A DNA stretch of 35,328 nt from an uncultured Prochlorococcus sp. (GCA_902536775.1 CACAYX010000010.1:1-35328); one strand, 5' to 3'. Shown: positions 17,669 through 26,652, counted from the stretch's first letter. The notes: generated by a model from the letters alone, not told the origin. Made by a program: numbers and translations.

Positions 17669-18194
17669 TCAATTCATTGATAAAAGTATTGGAGAGTGGA
17701 AATCTATTAGAAGTACCCACACTTTAGCTTTTCAAGAATTTGAAAACTCAACTAGTAAGATATATATAAAACATATCAACAAAAAAAATAAAAAAGTCGT
17801 TGAAATTTTTAAAAATTATAAATTTGGTTTAAACCTAGAGTGCATAGCCATTTCTATAAACTGGCAAGCTATTAGTGATTGGGACAATAATGATATCAGT
17901 GAGGGAGATGAAACTATTCTGATTTTTTTACCCAAAGATGAAAATTCAGGAATTGTTTTAAGAAATAAAGGTTATACAGAATCCTTAATTTCATCATCAT
18001 ATTATTTTGTTGATGAACAAAATAATTTACACATTAAAACTATTTATAAATCAACAGTTTCCGAAGAAAGAATTTCCTTTTTATCTACTCATGTAAGATC
18101 CAGATTTTCTACTATTAGAAATTTGGAAAATAACTCAGTTATACAGACTTCTCATACTTCAGAGATAAGGAATTTAGCTAGTTCAAAAGATTAA
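17643..18194 (+). CDS. cpeS: phycobiliprotein lyase CpeS
   Basis: A 183-residue CpcS/CpeS-type bilin lyase with the lipocalin-like fold. The family start is seen: [29 protein letters not shown], with the conserved GxWxSxRSxHxLAF core. Later elements are [36 protein letters not shown] and [10 protein letters not shown]. The Prochlorococcus MED4 enzyme is published as attaching 3Z-phycoerythrobilin to Cys82 of phycoerythrin beta. No ATG is available near the N-terminus, so TTG at 17643 is the likely start; the frame overlaps the upstream 59-residue ORF. Its 3' end overlaps the convergent cpeB by 17 bases. No cpeT, cpeY or cpeZ gene is nearby. Confidence 0.92.
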   Translation: MTKNLTTINQFIDKSIGEWKSIRSTHTLAFQEFENSTSKIYIKHINKKNKKVVEIFKNYKFGLNLECIAISINWQAISDWDNNDISEGDETILIFLPKDENSGIVLRNKGYTESLISSSYYFVDEQNNLHIKTIYKSTVSEERISFLSTHVRSRFSTIRNLENNSVIQTSHTSEIRNLASSKD

Positions 18195-18690
18195 TTATCC
18201 TTTCAAATTGAAACTCTGTTTCAGATATTAATTTAGGAAGAAAGCCTTTGTTTACAGGCATATTATTAACTGTTGAATTCAAATCAGAGATAGTTGCATC
18301 TCGCATTAATTGAAAAACCCTTCTTGCATTTCTTAAAGGTACCCCAAGAGCAAGATAAGTATTTTTAAGATCCTTCAAACAACTTTTTTCTAAAACTGAT
18401 TCGTCATTAGAAATTAAAAGATAAGCAACAATCCTTAGGATTATTTCTCCATCTCTTAAACAAACGGACATCTTGTTAGTTGTATTTAAAGATATTTTTG
18501 AATTAAGTGAATCTTGATTTTCGCAAATCATTGCTGTTACAGCGTCTGCTGCGATTGCATGTGAATTATTGGTTATTGAGGTTATTGCATCTAATCTTGA
18601 GTTTGCACTATTAATAAATTCTTTTATATTGCTTAAATTATTTAATTTCTTATCGGCTGACATTAGTTGATTATTCTTTGAAACTGACAT
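18178..18690 (-). CDS. cpeB: reduced phycoerythrin beta subunit (PE-III type)
   Basis: A 170-residue phycobiliprotein fold. Recognisable stretches are [47 protein letters not shown] and [14 protein letters not shown]. Against typical CpeB, Cys77 (in MSVCLRDGE) matches chromophore Cys82. The equivalent of Cys50 is His44, the 50/61 doubly linked site is gone, and the C-terminal region with Cys159/165 is shortened and lacks cysteine. Cys56 and Cys104 are conserved non-chromophore positions. No alpha subunit or linker gene is nearby. It matches the lone phycoerythrin beta of high-light Prochlorococcus, thought to have a minor or sensory role rather than bulk light harvesting. It is convergent and overlapping with cpeS, its lyase. 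Confidence 0.93.
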   Translation of the reverse strand: MSVSKNNQLMSADKKLNNLSNIKEFINSANSRLDAITSITNNSHAIAADAVTAMICENQDSLNSKISLNTTNKMSVCLRDGEIILRIVAYLLISNDESVLEKSCLKDLKNTYLALGVPLRNARRVFQLMRDATISDLNSTVNNMPVNKGFLPKLISETEFQFERIINLLN

Positions 18691-18799
18691 TCCTGGAGTA
18701 AAAATTTAAAGACCGATATTAAGAATAATACAAAGCTAGTAAAAACAATACAATTTCAAACTTAACGCAACGCTTCTTAATTAATAACTTCATTCCAAA

Positions 18800-19075
18800 G
18801 TGATAGTTGAAATAATTCAAATAAAAAATTTTTTTCCGCTAATATGGATTTACATTTTTAAAAAAGTTTTGGATCAAAAGGATTTCAAATTATCAAAGAA
18901 ACTTATTTCCTCATATAAAAGGAGATTGGAAAAAGAAATTCTAGACAGAAGTATGAAATTAAAGATGCCTCAAAATAAATTTGAAGAAATAATTAATAAC
19001 AATAATGAACTTATAAATTTAAAAAAAGCATTAGAAGATCTAGAAACGGAATCTGAATCTCATAGTAAAGTCTGA
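18800..19075 (+). CDS. hypothetical protein, 91 residues
   Basis: The frame opens with GTG at 18800. A hydrophobic aromatic stretch (IKNFFPLIWIYIFKKVL, residues 8-24) is followed by a charged helix-rich part (KLSKKLISSYKRRLEKEILDR, and NELINLKKALEDLETESESH) that looks coiled-coil. I recognise no family. It ends 22 bases before the uvrD start and probably shares its transcript. The AT-rich composition makes the exact start uncertain. It diverges from cpeB with about 110 bases between starts. Confidence 0.6.
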   Translation: MIVEIIQIKNFFPLIWIYIFKKVLDQKDFKLSKKLISSYKRRLEKEILDRSMKLKMPQNKFEEIINNNNELINLKKALEDLETESESHSKV

Positions 19076-19097
19076 TTTTTGAAAAACCCTTCCAAAA

Positions 19098-21506
19098 GTG
19101 CCTCAAACCAACAATTTCCTTTTTAAGTCCCTAAACAATCAACAACTTCAAGCAGTAAAACATGTTTATGGGCCACTATTAGTTGTAGCAGGTGCAGGCA
19201 GCGGAAAAACTAAGGCTCTTACTCACAGAATTGCAAACCTTATTGAGGGTAACTCTGTAGATCCCTATAATATTCTCGCTGTCACTTTCACTAACAAAGC
19301 TGCTAAAGAAATGAAAGCAAGATTAGAGGTTCTTCTAGCCCAAGAATTAGCTTTTAATCAATTTGGTCAGCCTTTGACAACTCTGAAAGAAATTGATCAA
19401 AATCAATTAAGAGCAAACGTTCACCAAGAGAGGATTCAAAACCTTTGGATCGGTACTTTCCATTCCTTATTTTCAAGACTTCTGAGATACGATATTGAAA
19501 AATATGCTGATCCAGAAGGCCTAAAATGGACAAGACAATTTTCAATTTATGATGAAACAGATTCTCAAACATTAGTAAAAGAAATTATCATTCAAGATAT
19601 GAATCTTGACCCAAAAAGATATGATCCCAAAAAGATTAAAAGATTAATAAGTAATGCTAAAAATCAATGCTTAACTTCTAATGATCTTTTAGATAAAGCA
19701 GATAATAATTTTGATAAAACAGTTGCAGAAGCCTACAAGAGATATAGGATTTCACTCTCAAAAAATAATTCTTTAGACTTTGATGATCTTCTGCTTTTGC
19801 CTGTTTTCTTATTGAGGCAAAATGATATAGTCAGAGATTACTGGCACAAAAGATTTAAACATATTTTAGTTGACGAATATCAAGATACAAATAGAACACA
19901 ATATGAACTTATAAAATTAATTACGGCTGGGAATACTGAACCAAAGAAATTCTTCAATTGGGAAGATCGGTCAATTTTTGTAGTTGGGGATGCTGATCAA
20001 AGTATTTATAGTTTCAGAGCAGCTGACTTCAGAATTTTAATTGGTTTTCAAGAAGATTTTAAAACTTCAATCAACGACGATACAAAATCATCGTTGATTA
20101 AATTAGAAAAAAATTATAGGTCATCTTCCAATATCCTTGATGCTGCAAACTCACTAATTGAAAACAACTCTGAAAGAATTGACAAAGTTTTAAAGGCTAC
20201 TAAAGAAAAAGGTGAACTTTTAACGTTACTAAGTTGTGATGATGAAATTTCCGAGGCAGAAGCAATTACCAATAAAATAAAATCACTCAATAACTATAAT
20301 CAAAACCCAATTTGGAAGAATTTTGCGATTTTATATCGAACTAGAGCTCAGTCGAGAGTATTAGAAGAATCTCTTGTAAGGTGGCGCATTCCTTATACAA
20401 TTTTTGGAGGATTGCGTTTTTATGATAGAAGAGAAATTAAAGATGCAATAGCATATTTGAAAGTTCTGGTTAATTCTTCAGATAACGTTAGTCTTTTACG
20501 CATCATAAATGTTCCTAGAAGAGGGATAGGTAAGACTACTATTCAAAAACTGAATGAACTATCTAATAGATTAAATATCCCATTATGGGAGGTTCTTAAT
20601 GATAAGCAAAGTCTTGAAGAAACAATAGGCCGATCATCAAAAGGAATTAATAAATTTACTGAAGTTATGAATGATCTACTGTGTTACCTAGAAAATTCAG
20701 GTCCCGCTCAACTACTACAACTTATATTAGAAAAAAGTGGTTATTTAAGTGACTTGCTCTCTAGTGGGACTGAAGAATCTGAAGATAGAAGAAATAACTT
20801 ACAAGAACTAATTAATGCAGCTACTCAATATGAAGAAGAAACAGAAAGTGGAGATGTAGAGGGATTTCTTTCTACAGCAGCCTTAACAACTGATAATGAT
20901 ACGAAGAAAAATAATCCTAACTCTGTAACTCTCATGACTCTGCATAATAGTAAAGGTTTAGAATTTCAAAATGTTTTTATCACTGGGCTAGAACAAGGTC
21001 TCTTCCCTAGCCATAGATCAATAGATACTCCCTCACTTCTTGAAGAGGAAAGAAGATTATGCTATGTAGGTATTACTAGAGCTAAAGAAAGAGTTTTCTT
21101 AAGTCATGCCAGAGAAAGAAGATTATGGGGTGGAATGCGTGAAGCAACAATTCCTTCAATATTTCTTTCGGAAATACCTGAAGATTTAATGGATGGAGAA
21201 TTACCACAAACTGGTGGTGCTTCAATTAGAAGAGATTGGCATCTTGATCGTTTAACTAGAGTTGATCGAAACAATCCAAATGAATTTGTTAAAAAACCAA
21301 TAAATGCAGTAAGGAAATTATATTCAGGTCCTAGTAAAGGGAAAAGCTGGATAGTTGGAGATATGCTAATTCACTCAAAGTTTGGGAAAGGTGAAATCAT
21401 ACATATTTTTGGCAGTGGGGAAAAAATATCTTTAGCAGTAAAATTTGGTGATAAAGGAAGTAAAATTCTAGATCCCAGATTAGCTCCAATTCGTTATGTA
21501 AGTTAA
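19098..21506 (+). CDS. UvrD/PcrA-type superfamily 1 DNA helicase
   Basis: An 802-residue 3'-5' helicase of the UvrD/Rep/PcrA family, used in nucleotide-excision and mismatch repair and in clearing replication forks. The motifs run in order: Q-motif LNNQQLQAVKH (12-22), Walker A AGAGSGKT (31-38), AVTFTNKAAKEMKAR, TFHSLFSRLLR, Walker B VDEYQDTNRTQYEL, VGDADQSIYSFRAAD, LEKNYRSS, TLMTLHNSKGLEFQNVF and YVGITRAKERVFLSHA. A C-terminal Tudor-like tail (GDMLIHSKFGKGEIIHIFG) is as in PcrA. It uses a GTG start at 19098. No UvrA or RNA polymerase partner gene is adjacent. Confidence 0.94.
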   Translation: MPQTNNFLFKSLNNQQLQAVKHVYGPLLVVAGAGSGKTKALTHRIANLIEGNSVDPYNILAVTFTNKAAKEMKARLEVLLAQELAFNQFGQPLTTLKEIDQNQLRANVHQERIQNLWIGTFHSLFSRLLRYDIEKYADPEGLKWTRQFSIYDETDSQTLVKEIIIQDMNLDPKRYDPKKIKRLISNAKNQCLTSNDLLDKADNNFDKTVAEAYKRYRISLSKNNSLDFDDLLLLPVFLLRQNDIVRDYWHKRFKHILVDEYQDTNRTQYELIKLITAGNTEPKKFFNWEDRSIFVVGDADQSIYSFRAADFRILIGFQEDFKTSINDDTKSSLIKLEKNYRSSSNILDAANSLIENNSERIDKVLKATKEKGELLTLLSCDDEISEAEAITNKIKSLNNYNQNPIWKNFAILYRTRAQSRVLEESLVRWRIPYTIFGGLRFYDRREIKDAIAYLKVLVNSSDNVSLLRIINVPRRGIGKTTIQKLNELSNRLNIPLWEVLNDKQSLEETIGRSSKGINKFTEVMNDLLCYLENSGPAQLLQLILEKSGYLSDLLSSGTEESEDRRNNLQELINAATQYEEETESGDVEGFLSTAALTTDNDTKKNNPNSVTLMTLHNSKGLEFQNVFITGLEQGLFPSHRSIDTPSLLEEERRLCYVGITRAKERVFLSHARERRLWGGMREATIPSIFLSEIPEDLMDGELPQTGGASIRRDWHLDRLTRVDRNNPNEFVKKPINAVRKLYSGPSKGKSWIVGDMLIHSKFGKGEIIHIFGSGEKISLAVKFGDKGSKILDPRLAPIRYVS

Positions 21507-21511
21507 AACTC

Positions 21512-22753
21512 ATGAACGATATCTCTGATTACATCCAAGGTGAATTAATCAAAACTCCATTTAATCTATATAACCTAATTGCTAAATACATAGAATCTAA
21601 TAACAAAACTAAAGTAGCTTTTGTTGGCGGTTATTTAAGAGATATATTAATTAGTAAATTCCACAAAAAATCTTTTTCTAAACCTGTAGATATTGATCTT
21701 GTTATTGAAGGATCCTCTATTTCTCTTGCCAAATTTATAAAAAAAAATATTGTAAATGTAGATTTATGTCTAATCAAGGAATTCAATTTATACAACACTG
21801 TAGAAATAAATATTAATGACTATAAAATTGACATTGCTTCTGCAAGAAAAGAAATTTATTCTGCTCCAGGCTTAAATCCCACAGTAAATAAAAGTACTAT
21901 TGAGGAGGATCTTAAGAGGAGAGATTTCACTATAAATTCAATAGCCTATGAGGTCTCGACAAGAAAAATCTATGATCTTTATGGAGGAATTTCTGATATA
22001 AAAAGTAAAAGATTGAACTTACTTCACAGCAATAGTATTTCAGATGATCCAAGTAGATTAATTAGATGTGCAAAATATGCTTCAAGGTTAGATTTCAATA
22101 TTTCAAATAATTCACTCAAACAATCTCAAGAAACAGTTAGACAATGGCCATGGAAAAGTTCAGAAAATCATCAGAAAATGCTTTACCATCCTGCACTAGG
22201 CATACGAATAAGGATGGAACTAGCTCAAATATGCAAACACGATAATTTGACTAATGTGATTTCGATAATTCATAAATGGAAAGTTATCTCAATCTTAAAT
22301 AAAAATATTAAAGTCGATAAAAGATTTTTGAGAGGACTAAATTGGATTAAGAAGTTAAAGGGAAATCATATGCTTTACTTATTAAGAGATTCAGAAGATT
22401 TAGAAAAAGCGTGTCAAAGATTTTTGATAAATAATAGTGAGATAAAAATTTTAGAAGATTATATAAATATCAAAAAGATATTAAATACAAACCAAAAAAA
22501 TTTCAATCATTTTTCTCCATCAAGTTGGACAAAATTTATTGAGGATAGAAACCTTAATGATGAAACAGTCAAATTATTAATTTGTGATGGAGGACCATAC
22601 TGGCGTAAATTATTTAAGTGGTTATTTATTTACAAATTCATAAAATCAAAAAAAGATGGAGAAACATTAAAAAAAGAAGGATGGGACCCAGGGAAGGAGA
22701 TGGGAAGGGAAATCAAAAGATTAAGATATTTGGAAATTGACAAAGTTAAATAG
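21512..22753 (+). CDS. tRNA nucleotidyltransferase/poly(A) polymerase family (CCA-adding type)
   Basis: A 413-residue class II nucleotidyltransferase. The catalytic head is visible: VAFVGGYLRDILIS (about residues 35-48), KPVDIDLVIEG (the DxD metal ligands), and DLKRRDFTINSIAYE (about 130-145). The neck helix follows with DPSRLIRCAKYASRLDF. The C-terminal part is helical, with an atypical, Lys/Asn-rich sequence. The enzyme adds all or part of the 3' CCA to tRNAs; both tRNA genes here lack encoded CCA. It starts 5 bases after uvrD. Some bacteria split CC- and A-adding activities between two proteins, so full CCA activity is not proven. Confidence 0.87.
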   Translation: MNDISDYIQGELIKTPFNLYNLIAKYIESNNKTKVAFVGGYLRDILISKFHKKSFSKPVDIDLVIEGSSISLAKFIKKNIVNVDLCLIKEFNLYNTVEININDYKIDIASARKEIYSAPGLNPTVNKSTIEEDLKRRDFTINSIAYEVSTRKIYDLYGGISDIKSKRLNLLHSNSISDDPSRLIRCAKYASRLDFNISNNSLKQSQETVRQWPWKSSENHQKMLYHPALGIRIRMELAQICKHDNLTNVISIIHKWKVISILNKNIKVDKRFLRGLNWIKKLKGNHMLYLLRDSEDLEKACQRFLINNSEIKILEDYINIKKILNTNQKNFNHFSPSSWTKFIEDRNLNDETVKLLICDGGPYWRKLFKWLFIYKFIKSKKDGETLKKEGWDPGKEMGREIKRLRYLEIDKVK

Positions 22754-22760
22754 AAATTAA

Positions 22761-24932
22761 TTACATTTTTACAACCTCTCCAACCTTGTACCATTTATCC
22801 TTTAGAACATTTTCATATTTACGATTGCAACTAATCAACAAGGGTCCACATGTTTGAGGATCTAAAAGTAATGATATTCTCTCGTTAAAAATCTCTTGAT
22901 CTAATGAATTTTCGTTTAAAAAATTAATTATTCTTTTCTGCTTTTTTACTTTATAAATTTTTTCAAAAATTTCTTTATTAGATTCAAAGAAAGTACTTTT
23001 AACGTCTTTTCTTATTAAATCAAATACTCCAGGATAAGCTTTAAATGCAAATAAATCTAATAAAACTTTTAGTGGCTCAAGATTATTGCTTTGCCTATAT
23101 AAATTAGATGATTCAACCATTTCTTTAAGATGTCCAATAAATCCATATCCAGTAATATCAGTCGCAGCATTGACTAATGACTCTTTAAATTGATTTTGAA
23201 AAAGATAAATTTCATCAATCAAATATTGCTGACTTTTTACTAAATTATTAATTACTTCATAAGAACTACCTAGCATATTAATATTTTGCATTTGACCGGC
23301 AAAGTAAATCCCAACGCCCAGAGGTCTAGACATCATGAGAATATCTCCAATATTCATTCCAGATTTAAGCCATGGTTTTGCTCCATTTTTTAAAATACCT
23401 TGAACTGTTAAAGAAATATCCATTCCTAATGAATAAGGTTTATTTACTAAACTTCTTGCCTCGAAAGTATGGCCTCCAAGTAATTCACCTCCATGATCCT
23501 CAACTGTTGATTTAATACCTTGAAGTGATTGAGAAAAAAGGTAACTCTGAAATTCCCTTTCAACTTTTGGTAATGAAATTAAAGCCTGCGCGGATGAAAG
23601 TTTTGCTCCGCATGCCCACAAATCTGAGCAAGCATGCAAAGTAGTAATTTTTGCATTAAGCCAAGGATCACTTACCAAAGCAGGGAATCCATCTACACTT
23701 TGCAAGATAATATCTTGACCATTTTGATATATCTCAACTGAATCTTCAGGTGATGAGGCAAAAGAATTCAAATTAGAATTTATTAATGATTTATTCAAAA
23801 CTAACTGAGGAATTTTAGCTGCACATCCTCTGCAATCATTCAATGAAATATTTTTTTCACTACTCTTCATCATTAGCCTTTTTGATCTGAACTTTTTAAT
23901 AAAGTTGAGATCAATTTTATGTTTTAAAATCCAAAAAATAAAAGAAGGGCCGAAAACAAAATTGCGATAAATAGCAAAAGCCTTTGGATGATGGCTTGGA
24001 AAAATATTTACTATTTGCAATCCAATCTTTTGAGGAAACCACTTTTTTAATGATCTCCCTTCTATATCTTTTTTTAGATTTTGTACTAATGTATTTACAA
24101 CTTTTACTGCAAAAACTCCCGATGCTGGCCTTTTTGCTGAACCTACAACTGCGCAATCACCTACAGCAAAGATTCCAGAGAAACTTTTTATCTGTAAATT
24201 CTGATTTGTAATTATTCTGCCATAAGAATCCGAATCTAATATATTTTTTTGTGCCCATAACGGAGATGTATTTCCAGTACATAAAAGAATCTTGCCATAA
24301 TCAAAATTAAGTTTTTCAACTAATTCAATATTGGAATTCCGTAAACTTTTTAGAATTGTATTATTTATTTTTCTTGAATAACATAATAGTTTTAAAGGTC
24401 TATCTCCCCATCTTTTTCGCAAAGCATATGATACTTCAATTGCGGCAAGGCCACTCCCAACAATTACAAATGGAAGTTGATTAACTGAATCAAAAATATC
24501 CTCTTTTAGTATTGAGTCATAAGCCCTTAAAAAAGGTTTAATTGAAAAAGCATTTCGATTTTTAACTAGTGATTCAAATTCTTTTGGAATTATTGTTTGA
24601 CTTCCATAATTAAGCACCAACTTCGAATAATTAATTGAAGGTCTATTACTTAAAACAATTTTCTTTAAATTGAAATCAATATCCTTTACTTCTTCCTCTA
24701 TAAAAGAGATTTTTGCATTTTTTGCTAAAGATTTTATATCAATTAAACTCTCTTCTAGAGTGATTGATTTTGAAATCACCGATGGGAACATCGCCGAATA
24801 AACCAAATGAGAATCTCTAGATATAATTGAAACAGGAATTTCTGGCATTAATTTCGGAAACATTAACCATTTCTTCAATAAAGAAACATTTGAGTGTCCT
24901 CCTCCAATTAGTACCAGATGATTAAAAGTCAT
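22761..24932 (-). CDS. selD: FAD-dependent NDH-like oxidoreductase fused to selenide, water dikinase (SelD)
   Basis: A 723-residue two-domain fusion. Residues 1 to about 355 are a pyridine-nucleotide-disulfide/NDH-2-like flavoprotein: FAD motif LVLIGGGHSNVSLL at the N-terminus, NAD motif FVIVGSGLAAIEVSYAL, and GIFAVGDCAVVGSAKRPASG. From about residue 360 it is SelD: catalytic Cys370 and Lys373 in GCAAKIPQ (the CxxK of Escherichia coli Cys17/Lys20), LGGHTFEARSL, and ATDITGYGFIGHLKEM. SelD makes selenophosphate from selenide and ATP, for 2-selenouridine in tRNA and for selenocysteine. The flavin part may supply or reduce selenium (inference). Similar fusions are known in cyanobacteria and some algae. 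Divergent from the MTA phosphorylase, with 10 bases between start codons. Confidence 0.9.
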   Translation of the reverse strand: MTFNHLVLIGGGHSNVSLLKKWLMFPKLMPEIPVSIISRDSHLVYSAMFPSVISKSITLEESLIDIKSLAKNAKISFIEEEVKDIDFNLKKIVLSNRPSINYSKLVLNYGSQTIIPKEFESLVKNRNAFSIKPFLRAYDSILKEDIFDSVNQLPFVIVGSGLAAIEVSYALRKRWGDRPLKLLCYSRKINNTILKSLRNSNIELVEKLNFDYGKILLCTGNTSPLWAQKNILDSDSYGRIITNQNLQIKSFSGIFAVGDCAVVGSAKRPASGVFAVKVVNTLVQNLKKDIEGRSLKKWFPQKIGLQIVNIFPSHHPKAFAIYRNFVFGPSFIFWILKHKIDLNFIKKFRSKRLMMKSSEKNISLNDCRGCAAKIPQLVLNKSLINSNLNSFASSPEDSVEIYQNGQDIILQSVDGFPALVSDPWLNAKITTLHACSDLWACGAKLSSAQALISLPKVEREFQSYLFSQSLQGIKSTVEDHGGELLGGHTFEARSLVNKPYSLGMDISLTVQGILKNGAKPWLKSGMNIGDILMMSRPLGVGIYFAGQMQNINMLGSSYEVINNLVKSQQYLIDEIYLFQNQFKESLVNAATDITGYGFIGHLKEMVESSNLYRQSNNLEPLKVLLDLFAFKAYPGVFDLIRKDVKSTFFESNKEIFEKIYKVKKQKRIINFLNENSLDQEIFNERISLLLDPQTCGPLLISCNRKYENVLKDKWYKVGEVVKM

Positions 24933-24942
24933 TTACATCACT

Positions 24943-25836
24943 ATGAATAAAGAACATTTATTACCAATTGAAAAATCAAGATTAGGAGTGATTGGTGGAA
25001 GTGGATTTTATTCAATGGATCAAATAGAGTACTTAAGAGAACTAGAAATCAATACTCCCTATGGTAAACCTTCTGATTCAATAAAAGTATATAATCTTGG
25101 AAACCTAGAGATAGCATTTATTCCTAGACATGGCAGAACACATAGTTTAAATCCTTCTGAAATTCCTTACAAAGCTAATATTTGGGCTCTAAGATCAATA
25201 GGAGTAAGATGGATTATTGCTCCATCAGCAGTTGGTTCATTACAAGAACAGATAAGGCCACTTGATATAGTGGTTCCTGATCAATTTATAGACAGGACAA
25301 AAAATAGACCTGCAACCTTCTTTAACGAGGGAGCTGTTGCTCACGTAACTATGGGAGATCCCTTCTGCACAAATTTATCACGTATATTAAGTGAAATCGG
25401 AGAAAAAAATATTCCTGGCGGTAGACAATTACACAGAGGGGGTACCTATCTAGCAATGGAAGGCCCCGCTTTCTCAACAAGAGCAGAATCTAATTTATAT
25501 AGGAGTTGGGGATGTTCAATAATTGGAATGACGAACCACACAGAAGCAAGATTAGCTAAAGAAGCTGAAATAGCTTATTCCTCCTTATCTATGGTTACTG
25601 ATTATGATTGCTGGCATCAAACTCATCAAGAAGTTTCTGTAGAGATGGTTTTAGATAATCTTAGATCAAATACTGAAGTGGCTAATAAAATAATATTTGA
25701 AGTAGCTAAATTAATTGAAAAAGAAAGACCAAAAAGTAAGTCTCATTTTTCATTAAAAGATGGATTGATAACCCAAAAAGAAAATATCCCAAGCTCCACA
25801 AAAGAGAAACTAAGGATATTTACTGATTCTTATTAA
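24943..25836 (+). CDS. mtnP: S-methyl-5'-thioadenosine phosphorylase
   Basis: A 297-residue MTAP-type nucleoside phosphorylase that cleaves methylthioadenosine to adenine and methylthioribose-1-phosphate in methionine salvage and polyamine by-product removal. Seen: LGVIGGSGFYSM near the start, FIPRHGRTHSLNPSEIPYKAN (phosphate and base site), APSAVGSLQEQIRPLD, AMEGPAFSTRAESNLY and the C-terminal GMTNHTEARLAKEAEIAYSS with VTDYDCW. The ATG at 24943 leaves 10 bases to the divergent SelD start. A tail of about 40 residues at the C-terminus is Lys/Ser-rich and variable. It ends convergent with psbJ, 43 bases apart. Confidence 0.93.
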   Translation: MNKEHLLPIEKSRLGVIGGSGFYSMDQIEYLRELEINTPYGKPSDSIKVYNLGNLEIAFIPRHGRTHSLNPSEIPYKANIWALRSIGVRWIIAPSAVGSLQEQIRPLDIVVPDQFIDRTKNRPATFFNEGAVAHVTMGDPFCTNLSRILSEIGEKNIPGGRQLHRGGTYLAMEGPAFSTRAESNLYRSWGCSIIGMTNHTEARLAKEAEIAYSSLSMVTDYDCWHQTHQEVSVEMVLDNLRSNTEVANKIIFEVAKLIEKERPKSKSHFSLKDGLITQKENIPSSTKEKLRIFTDSY

Positions 25837-25879
25837 GCTTATTTGATATAGGTGATTAACAGGTCAAGTTAAGGATTTG

Positions 25880-26077
25880 TTAGCCTCCAGCCCCAACGCC
25901 TTGGTATGAACCATAGAAGAATATTCCTAAAACGAAGATAACTGCTATTCCACCTGCTGTAGCAACAAGCCATAGAGGAAGAGTTCCTTCAGTCCATCTT
26001 CTTTCCCATGCAACTGCTGGTCTACCGTCGGGAAGTCTATCTGGAATTCTTCCATCAGGTCCTTTTAATTTACTCAT
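25880..26077 (-). CDS. psbJ: photosystem II reaction center protein J
   Basis: A 65-residue PsbJ. The conserved core [20 protein letters not shown], followed by [12 protein letters not shown], holds the single membrane span. A hydrophilic N-terminal extension of about 25 residues ([19 protein letters not shown]) precedes it, as in marine Synechococcus and Prochlorococcus but longer than the 39-40-residue plant form. PsbJ influences electron flow at QA/QB and PSII assembly. It is the last gene of the psbE-psbF-psbL-psbJ block, 9 bases after psbL. Confidence 0.97.
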   Translation of the reverse strand: MSKLKGPDGRIPDRLPDGRPAVAWERRWTEGTLPLWLVATAGGIAVIFVLGIFFYGSYQGVGAGG

Positions 26078-26086
26078 GATTTTAAT

Positions 26087-26206
26087 TTAATTGAAAAAGT
26101 AACTGGAAAATAATATTCCCAATACAAAGACTGATAATAAGCCTAAATAAAGGCTTGTACGATTAAGTTCAACTGGAACTTTATTAGGATTTTCGTTTAC
26201 TTGCAT
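26087..26206 (-). CDS. psbL: photosystem II reaction center protein L
   Basis: 39 residues, beginning [20 protein letters not shown], with the membrane span [19 protein letters not shown] and the invariant [10 protein letters not shown] signature. PsbL stabilises the QA site and the PSII dimer. A longer frame extends to 26299, but this includes psbF sequence read in another phase. The true ATG is at 26206-26204. It sits 11 bases after psbF. Confidence 0.97.
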
Positions 26207-26217
26207 GATAGTTAAAT

Positions 26218-26364
26218 TTATCGGGCTACGAATTGCATAGCGGCAATAGAACCTAAAAAGAATACTGATGGGATAGCTAGAGCGTGAACTGCTAGCCAAC
26301 GGACAGTAAATATAGGATAAACGCGGACTTCCGCAGCCTGCATTGGAGCTTGAGAATTAGTCAT
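26218..26364 (-). CDS. psbF: cytochrome b559 beta subunit
   Basis: 48 residues, starting [20 protein letters not shown] and ending [13 protein letters not shown], with one membrane helix. The heme-ligand His is in [18 protein letters not shown]. With PsbE it binds the cytochrome b559 heme at the PSII core. ATG at 26364 is 2 bases after the psbE stop; the stop is TAA at 26220-26218. It is too short for many gene callers but clear by sequence and position. Confidence 0.97.
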
Positions 26365-26366
26365 TG

Positions 26367-26615
26367 TTATTTTGTTCTTAAATCTAGTTGAGATTTAGCT
26401 TCATATCTTTGTGTTACGACAGGTGCTTTAGATTCAGATGATTGGAAATAACTATCTGGACGAGGAGTTCCGAAAGCATCGTAGGCTAAGCCTGTATATA
26501 CAAATAAGAAGCCTGCTATAAAGATAGCTGGTAATGTTACTGCATGAATAATCCAGTATCTAATACTGGTGATTATTTCAAAGAATGGGCGTTCACCCGT
26601 TGAACCTGCGGCCAT
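26367..26615 (-). CDS. psbE: cytochrome b559 alpha subunit
   Basis: 82 residues, beginning [20 protein letters not shown], with the heme His in [19 protein letters not shown] and the conserved lumenal [11 protein letters not shown]. It is the first gene of the psbEFLJ block. A GTG at 26621 would add two residues, but the ATG at 26615 matches the family. With PsbF it forms cytochrome b559, essential for PSII assembly. Ycf48 and rubredoxin genes lie upstream, the common cyanobacterial assembly cluster. Confidence 0.97.
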
Positions 26616-26652
26616 AATCACAAATGTTTACCCTATGATCTTACAGTGTAAA

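Noticed and set aside
18178-18690. cpeB as a pseudogene
   Set aside because: The frame is intact, the phycobiliprotein core and one chromophore cysteine are kept, and the specific lyase is next to it. It looks reduced, not dead.
23917-24211. Frames on both strands inside the SelD fusion gene
   Set aside because: They overlap a long, well-supported reading frame and have low-complexity Ser/Leu/Phe content; shadow frames.
22761-24932. Possible selenocysteine (in-frame UGA) in SelD
   Set aside because: The catalytic position is an ordinary Cys codon (TGT) and no in-frame TGA interrupts the frame.
25837-25879. Terminator between the MTA phosphorylase gene and psbJ
   Set aside because: Only a 5-bp TTAAC/GTTAA pairing is visible, without a strong T-tract; too weak to call.
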